Positions 8,997 to 17,696 are shown, counted from the stretch's first letter. The stretch: DNA of 64,000 nucleotides from Pseudomonadales bacterium (GCA_024234615.1 JACKNY010000001.1:124001-188000), one strand, 5' to 3'. Notes: generated by a model not told the origin, from the letters alone. A program made the numbers and translations.

Positions 8997-9091
8997 TATT
9001 ACACATTTTGGTTAAAAAACAACTATACTTCCATGTCTTTTTAGACTTTTATGGAATAATAAATGCTGGTTTTTTCTATATTGGATATAAA

Positions 9092-9592
9092 ATGATGTCT
9101 AAACCTGCTAAATGGATTGAAGAATACAAAGATGTTCTCGTCGGTAGGCCCAAACAGTTTCGCTGTGAATTAGTGGAATTTACCGAAACCGCAGCGGTAG
9201 TTATTTATCAACTGCAAAATAAGGTCGTACTCGAAGAAACCTGTATGCCAGCGGGGACCATCAGCTTTGGCTATTTTTGGCAGGAACGGAATTATAATAT
9301 CTACCATTTTCTCTCCACAGCCGGGCAGACATTAGGCTTTTATTTTAATATCAGCGATTCTACGCAAATTGATGAAACGCGCATTTATTGGCGTGATCTA
9401 GTAGTGGATATTTTTATCACCCCTGATGGAATTTGTCGGGTGCTGGATGAGGATGAAGTTCCCGAAGATATTTCCACTCAACTGAGTGTACTTATTGATC
9501 AAACCAGAGATCATATTCTAGAGCAATCTATACAAATAATAGATGAAGTAGATCAGACGAGCCGGGTTTTTTTGGCGGCTAGATTCAAATAG
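9092..9592 (+). CDS. DUF402 domain protein
   Basis: 166 residues from the ATG at 9092 (a second ATG follows at 9095). The DUF402 core is clear: YFWQERNYNIYHFLSTAG, GFYFNIS, then YWRDLVVDIFITPDG and the acidic LDEDEVPEDI. Some members of this family are nucleoside phosphatases or are linked to RNA metabolism, but the function here is not established. A TTG-started extension to 9008 would add 28 residues; it is less likely because it runs through the AT-rich promoter region. No strong ribosome site is visible for either start. Probably monocistronic, with a stem-loop following at 9659-9705. Confidence 0.85.
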   Translation: MMSKPAKWIEEYKDVLVGRPKQFRCELVEFTETAAVVIYQLQNKVVLEETCMPAGTISFGYFWQERNYNIYHFLSTAGQTLGFYFNISDSTQIDETRIYWRDLVVDIFITPDGICRVLDEDEVPEDISTQLSVLIDQTRDHILEQSIQIIDEVDQTSRVFLAARFK

Positions 9593-9658
9593 ACTCGATC
9601 TGCCCAGATCCGGTAAAACAGCTAAACCGGCTGCTTAAAAGGCAAGACAAGGGGTCGC

Positions 9659-9705
9659 CTAAATGCTATTTTCACGCAGTATCGCGCTCGGCTGGTAGCA
9701 TTTAG
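9659..9705 (+). terminator. Stem-loop in the DUF402 to beta-propeller gap
   Basis: CTAAATGCTA (9659-9668) and TAGCATTTAG (9696-9705) are perfect 10-base arms with a 27-base loop, followed by AAAAATATAT. This could be a weak terminator for the DUF402 gene or a processing signal. The rest of the 339-bp gap (9593-9931) holds no recognisable gene or promoter. Confidence 0.45.
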
Positions 9706-9931
9706 AAAAATATATCCCCACGCCTTCTATATTAATAGCCAGTCGATTATATAGCTTAAAGGTAGCCGCCGCCGCTAATTGCGGCATTTGGCAAGGACGT
9801 GCGCGGGGGTGTCGGTGTCTTCTATAATTAGCAACAACAGGGATTGGGATAGACCTTACTTCGCGCCGAAAAAGCGCAAGACCTCATTCCTTTAGGTGTA
9901 TCAATCCATCTACCATTCTGAGGCCTGAATC

Positions 9932-11116
9932 ATGCCAAATAGCATTCTACTGGGTACGCGCAAAGGTACTGTTATTCTTGAGCGCAAAAATTCGCAATGG
10001 CAACCACAGCCGATTAGGCACGAAGGTATTCCTGTCTGTTACGCAGCGCGTGACCCGCGTGACGGCACATTATGGGCGTCGTTGGATCATGGCCATTGGG
10101 GGCCGAAGCTATCCCGTTCGCGTGACGCGGGCGTAACTTGGCAGGATGTATTGTCTGTCAAGTATCCGGACGGCGCACGCCATATCGTTCAATACCTACC
10201 GACACCGGATTTCGATCCGGAAGCACCGCAGGGTCAGCCCGAGTACAAGGATGCCACCGTGTATAAGATCTGGAATATTACCTTCGGTAGTTCCGGCCAG
10301 CCCGGTCGGCTGTATGCAGGCACCATCCCGGGTGGGTTATTTGTCAGCGATGACGGTGGCGATTCCTGGGAACTCAACCGGTCTCTTTGGAACCATGAAA
10401 GTCGTGGCGGCGATCTGTTCGCCGGCGAGGCTACCAGCAGGAATCAATGGGGCGGAACACCGGCGAGCATCGATTACGGTGTGTTCGAACCGGGAATTCA
10501 CTCCATCGTTATCGATCCGCGCAACCCGGATCATCTTTATATCGCGGCCTCGTCTGCGGGCGTGCTCGAAACCACTGATGGCGGGAAGACCTGGGCGGGC
10601 CGTAACAGAGGTATGCTGATGGACTACCTACCGGATCCACAAGCCGAATGGGGCCATGATCCTCACTTTGTCACTGCCTGTCCTGGACAACCGGATCACC
10701 TGTGGCAGCAAAACCACTGTGGCGTCTTTTACAGTGCAGACGGTGCACAATCCTGGAAAAAAGTCAGCGTACCGGAAGCGGGCGTACACTTTGGCTTCCC
10801 GATTGCGGCAGACGCGCAAGACGGGCGCACTGCCTGGGTGTTACCCGCGCGGGCAGATTCGGAGCGCATGACCATTGACGGCGGTTTATTTGTGGCACGA
10901 ACCATAGATGGCGGCCAGTCCTGGCAATCATTTCGTAGCGGCCTGCCGCAGAATAATGCCTATGATATCGTTTATCGGCACGGTTTGGATGCGGCGGACG
11001 ATTGCGTTTGTTTCGGTAGTACGACGGGCAATCTTTACTTGTCAGAAGATCGTGGCGAAACCTGGCAATGTCTGGGTAACAATTTTCCACCGATCTATTC
11101 GGTACGATTCAGTTAA
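9932..11116 (+). CDS. Cytoplasmic BNR/Asp-box beta-propeller protein
   Basis: 394 residues with no signal peptide. Six Asp-box motifs (S/T-x-D-x-G-x-T/S-W) are visible near residues 63 (SRDAGVTW), 139 (SDDGGDSW), 214 (TTDGGKTW), 268 (SADGAQSW), 324 (TIDGGQSW) and 371 (SEDRGETW), implying a six- or seven-bladed propeller. This fold covers sialidases, sortilin/VPS10 heads and photosystem II factor HCF136. Databases often call such proteins glycosyl hydrolases, but no sialidase catalytic Arg triad could be picked out by eye and the cytoplasmic location argues against a secreted sialidase. Only 6 bp separate it from a MoaD/ThiS-like gene, so the two probably act together. Confidence 0.85.
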   Translation: MPNSILLGTRKGTVILERKNSQWQPQPIRHEGIPVCYAARDPRDGTLWASLDHGHWGPKLSRSRDAGVTWQDVLSVKYPDGARHIVQYLPTPDFDPEAPQGQPEYKDATVYKIWNITFGSSGQPGRLYAGTIPGGLFVSDDGGDSWELNRSLWNHESRGGDLFAGEATSRNQWGGTPASIDYGVFEPGIHSIVIDPRNPDHLYIAASSAGVLETTDGGKTWAGRNRGMLMDYLPDPQAEWGHDPHFVTACPGQPDHLWQQNHCGVFYSADGAQSWKKVSVPEAGVHFGFPIAADAQDGRTAWVLPARADSERMTIDGGLFVARTIDGGQSWQSFRSGLPQNNAYDIVYRHGLDAADDCVCFGSTTGNLYLSEDRGETWQCLGNNFPPIYSVRFS

Positions 11117-11122
11117 AGGCTT

Positions 11123-11416
11123 ATGGTCACTGAGGCTATGGTTACTGTTGCAATGACATCGCATCTTTACCGGTTCTTCCCGGAACTTCAGAGCCGCGAA
11201 ATCACTGTGCCAGCGGGCTCGGTTGCCGATGTATTGTGTGCCGTTAATGATATCGCTCCCGGATTTACGGACTACGTCCTTGACGAGCGTGGCGCGCTGC
11301 GTCGGCATGTCCTTGTCGCCGTCAATAAAACGATATTGGTTGATAGAAAGACGCTCACGGACCGAGTCCCTGAAGATGGGGTGGTATACGTTTTTCAGGC
11401 GCTGACCGGGGGCTAG
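11123..11416 (+). CDS. MoaD/ThiS-family ubiquitin-like sulfur carrier
   Basis: 97 residues, beta-grasp fold family. It ends exactly in Thr-Gly-Gly, the diglycine tail that is adenylated and thiocarboxylated in MoaD and ThiS. Features typical of the family: EITVPAGSVADVL (strand-helix), VLVAVNKT, and the final strand VVYVFQALTGG. Alternative in-frame ATGs at 11138 and 11153 would shorten the protein to 92 or 87 residues, nearer the usual 80-90. No MoaE, ThiG, MoeB-like activating enzyme or other cofactor gene lies nearby, so the pairing with the beta-propeller is the main functional clue. Confidence 0.85.
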   Translation: MVTEAMVTVAMTSHLYRFFPELQSREITVPAGSVADVLCAVNDIAPGFTDYVLDERGALRRHVLVAVNKTILVDRKTLTDRVPEDGVVYVFQALTGG

Positions 11417-11469
11417 GCGCAGCAATGCGTAAATTGATTCATATGACCTTTGGCGTACTGAAGGATTAA
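11416..11469 (+). mobile_element. Remnant of an IS110-family-like transposase C-terminus
   Basis: Immediately after the MoaD-like stop, a short frame reads AAMRKLIHMTFGVLKD then stop. This resembles the MRKLxHxxxGVLK segment near the C-terminus of IS110/IS116-type transposases. Nothing upstream in this frame belongs to a transposase and no terminal repeats were seen, so it is a scar only. The remainder of the gap to 11649 shows no gene. Confidence 0.5.
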
Positions 11470-11649
11470 AACAAAGACTAAAGGGGCGACCTCTTAATGC
11501 TGAAAGGGGGGGTATAAAGGGGAATTATTCGAAATGATTGAGCGTGGATTCCAAGTTACGGATTCACTCTAAAACATTACCAATGCAGGCAAGGGGCGCT
11601 GTTGTTGCAAGCGTGATGTCAATGAAGAAATATACGGATACTTGAATTT

Positions 11650-12132
11650 ATGAATGATGAAAGCTGCCCTGCCAGTGGCCGATGTATATGTGGTGAAGTC
11701 CATTACACTTTAAACTGTAAACCCTTATTTGTGCATTGCTGCCATTGCTCATGGTGTCAACGCGAAACTGGCTCAGCTTTTGCTGTTAATGCGCTAATTG
11801 AAAGCGAACAATTAAGCGTCAGGAAGGGTGTTGTAAAAAAGATTAAAACTCCTTCAAATAGTGGTGTTGGACAAGTAATTATACGTTGCCCTAAGTGTGA
11901 AGTAGCGTTGTGGAGCTATTATGGCGCGGCTAAAGAAAAAGTGGCATTTGTGCGCGTTGGCACGTTAGATAATCCGAATTTATGTCCTCCAGATATTCAC
12001 ATTTATACTTCAACCAAGCAATCTTGGCTAGAGCTGGGCGATACCGTTGCGAAAGTAGAAGAGTTCTATCGAAGGAGTGAATTTTGGCCTGAGACCAGTG
12101 TCAGGAGATATAATATTGCAACTCAGGCCTAA
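11650..12132 (+). CDS. GFA-family zinc protein
   Basis: 160 residues of the GFA (glutathione-dependent formaldehyde-activating enzyme-like) family. Zinc-ligand cysteines are in the expected places: CICGEVHY (residues 12-14), the HCCHCSWCQRETGS cluster (29-36) and CPKCE near 100. The family fold is a small zinc beta-tent. Many members do not act on formaldehyde, so the specific reaction is unknown. The gene is visibly more AT-rich than its flanks and sits in a patch with a transposase scar and a broken kinase gene, suggesting acquisition by transfer. Confidence 0.88.
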   Translation: MNDESCPASGRCICGEVHYTLNCKPLFVHCCHCSWCQRETGSAFAVNALIESEQLSVRKGVVKKIKTPSNSGVGQVIIRCPKCEVALWSYYGAAKEKVAFVRVGTLDNPNLCPPDIHIYTSTKQSWLELGDTVAKVEEFYRRSEFWPETSVRRYNIATQA

Positions 12133-12275
12133 CAATACATTGTGCTGAATCCGTAAGTTGTTGCGGTTTTTGCACCACCAGTGAGTGCGGCATTAAGCCG
12201 ATAAAAGAGAGTGGGGTTAGAGACCATATATGATGTGTTTCCCTGGTGTGAATGGTGAGATTAGGACTAAAGTAA

Positions 12276-12896
12276 ATGATTGATGTTTTGGCTACTTTTA
12301 TAATATTTTTTGCTGTTATAGACCCAATAGGCACTATACCTGTATTCATCGCAGTAACTGATCAATTTGATCAAAAAACAAAGCGACGTATTGCATTACT
12401 GGCAACAATTTTCTCTGCTTGCATATTGATATTTTTCGTAGTGGTCGGTGAACTGATATTAAAGGCCTTATCAATTCCGCTTTCCGCATTTCAAATCTCT
12501 GGTGGAATTGTTCTGTTTCTTTTTGCGCTGAATATGATCTTTGGTGATAGTAAACCAGAGGCAGAGATAAAACTTTTGAAAAAAGATCATCGTGAAACAG
12601 CCATTTTTCCGCTTGCCGTTCCTTCAATAGCAAGTCCGGGGGCAATGTTAGCTGCGGTGCTTCTTACGGAAAACACATTATTTAGTCTATGGGAGCAAAC
12701 GCAAACAGTACTGGTTATGCTTTCCGTCATAGTGTTGGTTTACATCTTGATGCTGCTGGCTGGCTGGATTAATAAAATAATCGGAAGCAGTGGTGCAAGC
12801 GTTGTTAGCCGGATAATGGGGTTTATTTTATCCGCTGTGGCCACGACCAATATCCTGGCAGGACTGGGAGAGTATTATAAAATTTTTCATGTATAA
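12276..12896 (+). CDS. MarC-family (UPF0056) inner-membrane protein
   Basis: 206 residues with six predicted membrane helices. The family opening FFAVIDPIGTIPVFIAVT and the second-half motif FPLAVPSIASPGAM are characteristic of MarC/UPF0056. The biochemical role of the family is unsettled; the name comes from proximity to marRAB in E. coli, and a drug-resistance role was not upheld. The preceding 143-bp gap and the 380-bp gap after it contain no intact gene. Confidence 0.9.
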   Translation: MIDVLATFIIFFAVIDPIGTIPVFIAVTDQFDQKTKRRIALLATIFSACILIFFVVVGELILKALSIPLSAFQISGGIVLFLFALNMIFGDSKPEAEIKLLKKDHRETAIFPLAVPSIASPGAMLAAVLLTENTLFSLWEQTQTVLVMLSVIVLVYILMLLAGWINKIIGSSGASVVSRIMGFILSAVATTNILAGLGEYYKIFHV

Positions 12897-13276
12897 AAAC
12901 ATACAAGTGATTATGTGACCAAGTTAAGTTTGTAGATTATTTTTATGATTCTATTATTCGAAAAAAACTGATGCGGTACGGAGAAATGAGTTCGAGAGTG
13001 CAATAAAGGATTTAGGGTGGCGTCATGAAGACTCAAAGCAAATGGAAGTGAGTGAGCAGACAAATGTTAATAGCCGCTACAAACAATAATTGCAGGGATA
13101 AATCTGATTTAATTCGGGTTTTTCTTTAGTTTCTCTAGGTAAGTCAAGTCAATATAGGAAGAGTTAATAAATGGAGATAGTACAAAAAAGAAGTCCAACA
13201 AGCATACCTTCACGTTTAAGGAAGACCATTTTAATGCCATACAACGTCATGCTAATGTGTCAGTAGGAATCAAAGG
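12897..13276. other. Gene-free, AT-rich decayed stretch
   Basis: No supported gene. Two start-less frame fragments are visible: a 46-codon one ending at about 13089 (containing RNEFESAIKDLGWRHED) and a 42-codon one ending at the TGA near 13280 (containing FKEDHFNAIQRHANVSVG). Both look like tails of lost genes, but neither could be assigned. Together with the truncated kinase that follows, this points to repeated deletion in an accessory site. Confidence 0.4.
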
Positions 13277-13501
13277 TTGAGAAAAGTTCTAATATTTGAG
13301 AATTCAGGTTCAGGCAAGACAACCATTGCCAAGTCACTTTGCAACTTAGCAGGGTTGTCGCATTTGGAGTTCGATACGCTTGCCTGGGAAGCCACTATTC
13401 CGCCAGAAAGAAGGCCGATCATTGAGTCGGATAGGGAGATATGGAGCTTTATTAAAGCCAGTACTCAAGCGATAAAAGGTATGCAGCTTCTTTTGAGCTG
13501 A
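13277..13501 (+). pseudogene. Truncated P-loop adenylate-kinase-like gene
   Basis: 74 codons from a TTG. The N-terminal third of a small P-loop kinase of the adenylate/shikimate-kinase-like family is clear: a phosphate loop NSGSGKTT, then LSHLEFDTLAW and PPERRPIIES. Intact relatives run to about 165-170 residues and continue with a WVIEGCYADLL-type segment; here AIKGMQLLLS aligns with that segment and is followed at once by a stop. The lid and adenine-binding parts are missing, so it is unlikely to be active. The 3' portion appears deleted up to the D-2-hydroxyglutarate dehydrogenase gene. Confidence 0.7.
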
Positions 13502-13527
13502 CTCCTAAGTGCCGCCACAGCCAGCGC

Positions 13528-14937
13528 TTAATCCAACAGTTTTCCGGGATTCATCACATTGTTAGGGTCGAACACCTGTTTTAACGCTCGCATATAGCTA
13601 ATTTCGGTTTCGCTGCGGCTGTAATGCAGGTAGGGTTTCTTTAGTAGTCCTACGCCATGTTCGGCGGAAATGCTGCCGCCCAATTTAGCCACTTGATCGA
13701 ACACCTGTTGATTGACATCAGCGCACTTCTTGAAGAACTCCTGCTTATCCAGTTGCTCTGGTTTAAGTATATTCAGGTGCAAATTGCCGTCGCCGATATG
13801 GCCGTACCAGACGATTTCAAATTCGGGGTATTCCTTGGAAACTACTGCGTTAACGCTGTGCAGAAATTCGGGTACTTGAGAGACAGTGACAGATAGATCA
13901 TTTTTATAGGGGGTGAACTCGGCGAGAGTTTCGGAAATATCCTCACGCAAGCGCCATAGGTTGGTGGCTTGGGTTTCGTTCTGGCTCATAACGCCATCCA
14001 GCACCCAGCCCTCCTCCACACAATGCTCAAATAGTGCCATCGCCTGTTCGGCGGTTTCTTCCGAAATCAGTTCGAATTCCAACAGTGCGTAATAGGGTGC
14101 TGCCGTTGCAAAAGGTTTGGCAACTTCGCCGCGTGCGCTGACATAATGCAGGGCTTTGTCGGAGAAAAATTCAAAAGCAGTGAGGTCTATTTTTTCCTGG
14201 AAACTACGCGATACGTTCATGAGCGCATCGAACTCGGGCACGCCTAACACTAACACGGCTAAATGTTTTGGTGGGCGCATTAGGCGAATGGTCGCTTCGG
14301 TGATAAATCCCAGCGTCCCTTCTGAACCAATAAAGAGGTGACGCAGATCATAACCCGTCGCGTTTTTTACCAAGCCGTTATTCAGTTCGAGGATATCGCC
14401 CTTGCCGGTTACTACCTTTAGACCCGCGACCCAATCTCGTGTAAGCCCATAACGAATGACTTTGATGCCACCCGCGTTGGTGGCGATATTGCCACCGATT
14501 TGGCTTGATCCGGAAGAGGCAAAGTCGACCGGATAGAATAAGCCCTGTTGTGCGGCGAACTCTTGTAACTGCTCGGTAATTACTCCGGCTTGGCAGACGA
14601 CGCTGCGATCCACGGCATTGAATTCACCGATGTGATTCATCTTGTCAAAGGACACGACCACTTCCTGATTCGTCGACATAGCGCCACCACTGAGCCCGGT
14701 GCGACCGCCCGATGGCACTAGGCCGAAGCCCTGCTCATTGGCTATTTTAACCAGTGATTGCACTTGATCTGTGTCACGTGGAAAAACAATAGCCAGTGGA
14801 TTCGGTTGGTAAACCCGTGTCCAATCTTTGCCATAGTTCGAGAGCGTATCACTATCAGTGGCGATGTCTTTAGGCACTAGTATTTTTGTTAGTGCTGCCA
14901 GTATGGTTGCTTGGGGTGCAGAATCAGGCGTACTCAT
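13528..14937 (-). CDS. FAD-dependent D-2-hydroxyglutarate dehydrogenase-type oxidase
   Basis: 469 residues, cytoplasmic or membrane-associated flavoprotein. The FAD-binding PCMH domain (about 40-220) shows LVPSGGRTGLSGGA and GGNIATNAGG. The C-terminal FAD-oxidase domain has WYGHIGDGNLH and ends SAEHGVGLLKK...NPGKLLD. The family includes D-lactate dehydrogenase, glycolate oxidase GlcD and D-2-hydroxyglutarate dehydrogenase. The divergent serA neighbour favours the last: in Pseudomonas such an enzyme recycles D-2-hydroxyglutarate made by SerA, feeding electrons to the respiratory chain. Substrate inferred from context. Confidence 0.85.
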   Translation of the reverse strand: MSTPDSAPQATILAALTKILVPKDIATDSDTLSNYGKDWTRVYQPNPLAIVFPRDTDQVQSLVKIANEQGFGLVPSGGRTGLSGGAMSTNQEVVVSFDKMNHIGEFNAVDRSVVCQAGVITEQLQEFAAQQGLFYPVDFASSGSSQIGGNIATNAGGIKVIRYGLTRDWVAGLKVVTGKGDILELNNGLVKNATGYDLRHLFIGSEGTLGFITEATIRLMRPPKHLAVLVLGVPEFDALMNVSRSFQEKIDLTAFEFFSDKALHYVSARGEVAKPFATAAPYYALLEFELISEETAEQAMALFEHCVEEGWVLDGVMSQNETQATNLWRLREDISETLAEFTPYKNDLSVTVSQVPEFLHSVNAVVSKEYPEFEIVWYGHIGDGNLHLNILKPEQLDKQEFFKKCADVNQQVFDQVAKLGGSISAEHGVGLLKKPYLHYSRSETEISYMRALKQVFDPNNVMNPGKLLD

Positions 14938-14990
14938 GTTGTCGTTATAGGCTCTCGGAGTGAAATATTTCGATCAGTTTAAAGGCGGAT

Positions 14991-15002
14991 TATGTTAACA
15001 TA
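14991..15002. promoter_or_regulatory. 12-bp palindrome in the divergent dehydrogenase-serA promoter region
   Basis: TATGTTAACATA is a perfect palindrome lying 40 bp before the serA ATG and 53 bp from the start of the divergent oxidase gene. It could be an operator or simply overlap the serA -10 element. No cognate regulator gene is adjacent. Confidence 0.3.
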
Positions 15003-15041
15003 GCGCGCCTTCAAATTAGAGGTTATCGCGAAACTATTCTC

Positions 15042-16277
15042 ATGTCCGACATCAGCTTATCCTTAACAAAACAGAAGATTAAAATACTCCTTTTGGAGGG
15101 TATTCACCAACGCGCCATCGAGACTTTTAACCTTGCCGGTTATAGCCAGGTTGAAAACCTCAAGACGTCATTAAACGAAGATGATTTAATCAATAAAATC
15201 AAAGATGTACATTTTGTCGGTATTCGTTCACGTACTCAGCTAACTGCCAAAGTTTTTGCGGCGGCGGAGAAGCTTGTGGGCGTAGGTTGCTTTTGTATCG
15301 GCACCAACCAGGTCGATCTCAAGGCGGCCACTGAACATGGTGTGGCGGTGTTTAACGCGCCTTTTTCGAACACGCGTAGCGTCGCTGAGTTAGTGTTAGC
15401 AGAAGCGATATTATTGATGCGCGGTATTCCTGAAAAAAGTGCAAAGGCGCACCGCGGCGAATGGCAGAAAACGGCTAAGGATTCTTATGAAATTCGTGGA
15501 AAAACGCTCGGTATTGTGGGTTACGGTAATATTGGCGCGCAGTTGAGCGTAATGGCGGAATCGTTGGGTATGCAGGTTAAGTTTTATGACATCGTTACTA
15601 AATTGCCCTTGGGTAACGCTGTGCAAGCGCCCAGTCTGGATGCGCTGTTGGCAGAGTCTGATATAGTCAGTCTGCATGTGCCGGAAACACCGGCAACAAA
15701 ATATATGATCGGCGCCGCGCAGTTGAAAAAAATGAAGTCGCAAAGTGTTCTGATCAATGCTTCGCGGGGAACAGTGGTCGATATTGATGCCCTGGTAGAA
15801 AGCCTAAAAGCGAAAGCTATACTGGGTGCGGCGCTGGATGTGTTTCCGGTCGAGCCGAAATCTAATGAGGAGGATTTTGTTTCTCCGCTGCGTGAATTTG
15901 ATAACGTCATTTTATCTCCTCATATTGGTGGCAGCACGATCGAAGCACAAGAAAATATCGGCGTGGAGGTGGCGCAAAAACTGGTTAAATATAGTGATAA
16001 CGGCACTAGCCTTTCCAGTGTTAATTTTCCAGAGGTTGCATTACCCGCCCACCCTGACGAGCATCGGTTGTTAAATGTGCACCGTAACGTGCCGGGAATA
16101 CTGTCACAAATTAACAGCGTATTCTCGGATAATGGCATCAATATCAGCGGCCAATACCTGCAAACTAATGCCACGCTGGGTTATGTAGTAATGGACATTC
16201 ATGCCGATCATAGCGAAAAAGCGCTACAAGCATTGAGAGAAATTGAAGGATCTATTCGCACGCGAGTCCTGTTCTAA
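15042..16277 (+). CDS. serA: D-3-phosphoglycerate dehydrogenase
   Basis: First enzyme of serine synthesis: oxidises 3-phosphoglycerate to 3-phosphohydroxypyruvate with NAD. In several bacteria it also reduces 2-oxoglutarate to D-2-hydroxyglutarate. 411 residues, matching the E. coli-type length. Visible features: NAD-binding GIVGYGNIG near 160, the catalytic Arg in NASRGTVVD, the Glu in DVFPVEP, the His in SPHIGGST, and a C-terminal ACT domain (about 340-411, NVPGILSQINSVFSDNGINI) that binds serine for feedback inhibition. Divergent from the flavoprotein thought to remove its 2-hydroxyglutarate product. Confidence 0.95.
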   Translation: MSDISLSLTKQKIKILLLEGIHQRAIETFNLAGYSQVENLKTSLNEDDLINKIKDVHFVGIRSRTQLTAKVFAAAEKLVGVGCFCIGTNQVDLKAATEHGVAVFNAPFSNTRSVAELVLAEAILLMRGIPEKSAKAHRGEWQKTAKDSYEIRGKTLGIVGYGNIGAQLSVMAESLGMQVKFYDIVTKLPLGNAVQAPSLDALLAESDIVSLHVPETPATKYMIGAAQLKKMKSQSVLINASRGTVVDIDALVESLKAKAILGAALDVFPVEPKSNEEDFVSPLREFDNVILSPHIGGSTIEAQENIGVEVAQKLVKYSDNGTSLSSVNFPEVALPAHPDEHRLLNVHRNVPGILSQINSVFSDNGINISGQYLQTNATLGYVVMDIHADHSEKALQALREIEGSIRTRVLF

Positions 16278-16281
16278 CGAA

Positions 16282-17175
16282 CTAGATGATGTCGAGCAAA
16301 GCGTCCTCTAACTGAGAGAAGCGAAATTGAAACCCCTGATCAAGTGCATGTCTGGGGAGTACCCGCTGACCCGTCAACAGCAAGCCGGCCATTTCCCCCA
16401 AGGCTAGACGCAATACTGTGGCAGGGACAGGTAAAAAGGCAGGTCGATGAAGGCAATTGGCTAGTATTCGGGTAAATTCATTGTTGGTCACGGGCGTTGG
16501 CGCAACACCGTTGTAGATTCCCTGTGTTTTATGATTGCGAAGTAGCCATAACATCAGTTCAGTGAGGTCGTCGAGATGCACCCAGGACATCCATTGCCGA
16601 CCATTTCCGATAGGGCCACCTAATCCCAGTTTAAAAGGAAATAGCAGACGCTGCAGAAAACCGCCATCGGCACCGACCACCAAACCAATACGGACAATAC
16701 AAACGCGTACACCATGTTGTTCAGCCTGTTGCGCAAGAGCTTCCCAGCTTGCGCAGAGCCGATGACCGAAGTCAGGATTCGGTAGGGTCGATTCATCAAC
16801 CTCCGCATCGCCCTGATCGCCATAAAAGCCCACGGCAGAGGCGTTGATCAGGCATCCGGGCTTGTGCTCTGTTCGAGCAATAAAGTCCAGTAAAGCCTGG
16901 GTGGTGTCCAGACGGCTATTGAGTAGAATTTCTTTACGTTTTGGTGACCAGCGCTGAGTAGCGATGGCTTCTCCCGCCAAATTGATGATGGCATCAAACT
17001 GGTCATTATTGGCTAGTTCGTCCAAAGAGCTGATGGCAGCTATTGCCTCGGCAGGATGACTGGCAAACTGTTCCGGCTTGCGTGTCAGCATAATCAGTTG
17101 ATGTTTATCCGCCAGTAACTTGTGCTGGAGCTCAGTGCCGATAAATCCTGTGCCGCCAGTGAAAAGAATTCGCAC
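16282..17175 (-). CDS. TIGR01777-family NAD(P)-dependent epimerase-like protein
   Basis: 297 residues, cytoplasmic, extended short-chain dehydrogenase fold. The nucleotide-binding glycine loop at the very N-terminus (MRILFTGGTGFIG) and LINASAVGFYGDQGD identify the TIGR01777 (YfcH/SulA-like) family, with a C-terminal DUF1731 segment ending in LALGEMAGLLLTGQRVLP. The substrate is not known for the family. It converges with serA, with 4 bp between stops. Confidence 0.92.
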   Translation of the reverse strand: MRILFTGGTGFIGTELQHKLLADKHQLIMLTRKPEQFASHPAEAIAAISSLDELANNDQFDAIINLAGEAIATQRWSPKRKEILLNSRLDTTQALLDFIARTEHKPGCLINASAVGFYGDQGDAEVDESTLPNPDFGHRLCASWEALAQQAEQHGVRVCIVRIGLVVGADGGFLQRLLFPFKLGLGGPIGNGRQWMSWVHLDDLTELMLWLLRNHKTQGIYNGVAPTPVTNNEFTRILANCLHRPAFLPVPATVLRLALGEMAGLLLTGQRVLPRHALDQGFQFRFSQLEDALLDII

Positions 17176-17258
17176 ATAAACCTCTCATTTCATCGTACTG
17201 ATGAAGGGGATAGGAGTAAAAAAATCCTGTATTATAAGTGAGACGTTAAGGATTAATT

Positions 17259-17696
17259 ATGCGCCCATCACTTATTCTTGTCTTTATACTGCTTAGCGCG
17301 CCTGCGGTGCAAGCACAGATGTACCGTTGGGTTGATGTTGAGGGTAAAGTCCATTTCAGCGATAAAAAGCCTAAAGACGCTAAAGCAGAAGATATTTCGG
17401 ATTCAATAAAACCGACTAATACCGATTTTGGTGGCGGTGATGTAAAGCAGCAATTACAACACTATGAGCGTAATAAGGCGGCTAAACGCACCGAGAAAAA
17501 ACAGAGCGAAGAGTATTCTTCCGCTGCTAAGAGGCAACGTAATGAACAATGCCAAACGGCACGAAAACATCTAAAGGTTATTCAGGGCCGCGTCATCTTC
17601 TACGATAAAAATAATAATGAAATTAAAGTTAGCGAGGCTGAAAGAGCACAGAAAGCGCAGGAGTTAGAGGCGCAAATCAAGAAATACTGTGAGTAG
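17259..17696 (+). CDS. DUF4124 domain periplasmic protein
   Basis: 145 residues with a Sec signal peptide (LILVFILLSAPAVQA). The DUF4124 module follows directly: MYRWVDVEGKVHFSDKKP, a short beta-hairpin domain common in proteobacterial envelope proteins. The rest is a Lys/Glu/Gln-rich helical region with two cysteines (C99 and the near-terminal C144) that could pair. Function unknown. A TATTAT-like -10 about 20 bp before the start suggests its own promoter. Confidence 0.88.
   Translation: MRPSLILVFILLSAPAVQAQMYRWVDVEGKVHFSDKKPKDAKAEDISDSIKPTNTDFGGGDVKQQLQHYERNKAAKRTEKKQSEEYSSAAKRQRNEQCQTARKHLKVIQGRVIFYDKNNNEIKVSEAERAQKAQELEAQIKKYCE

Noticed and set aside
9008..9091. TTG-initiated N-terminal extension of the DUF402 protein
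   Set aside because: It runs through the AT-rich promoter area next to the GTTAC array, lacks a ribosome site, and the extra residues are not family-like.
9932..11116. Secreted sialidase
   Set aside because: No signal peptide and no identifiable catalytic Arg triad; Asp-boxes alone do not define the activity.
12128..12220. Integron attC-like pair (GCCTAAC ... GTTAGAG) flanking the end of the GFA gene
   Set aside because: The right half fails the core consensus at its last base, the internal L sites are not evident, and no integrase or further cassettes are present.
13171..13266. 31-codon ORF starting at ATG 13171
   Set aside because: No ribosome site, no recognisable motif, and it lies in a decayed stretch.
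15003..15041. Leader RNA or riboswitch before serA
   Set aside because: The leader is too short and shows no conserved structure.
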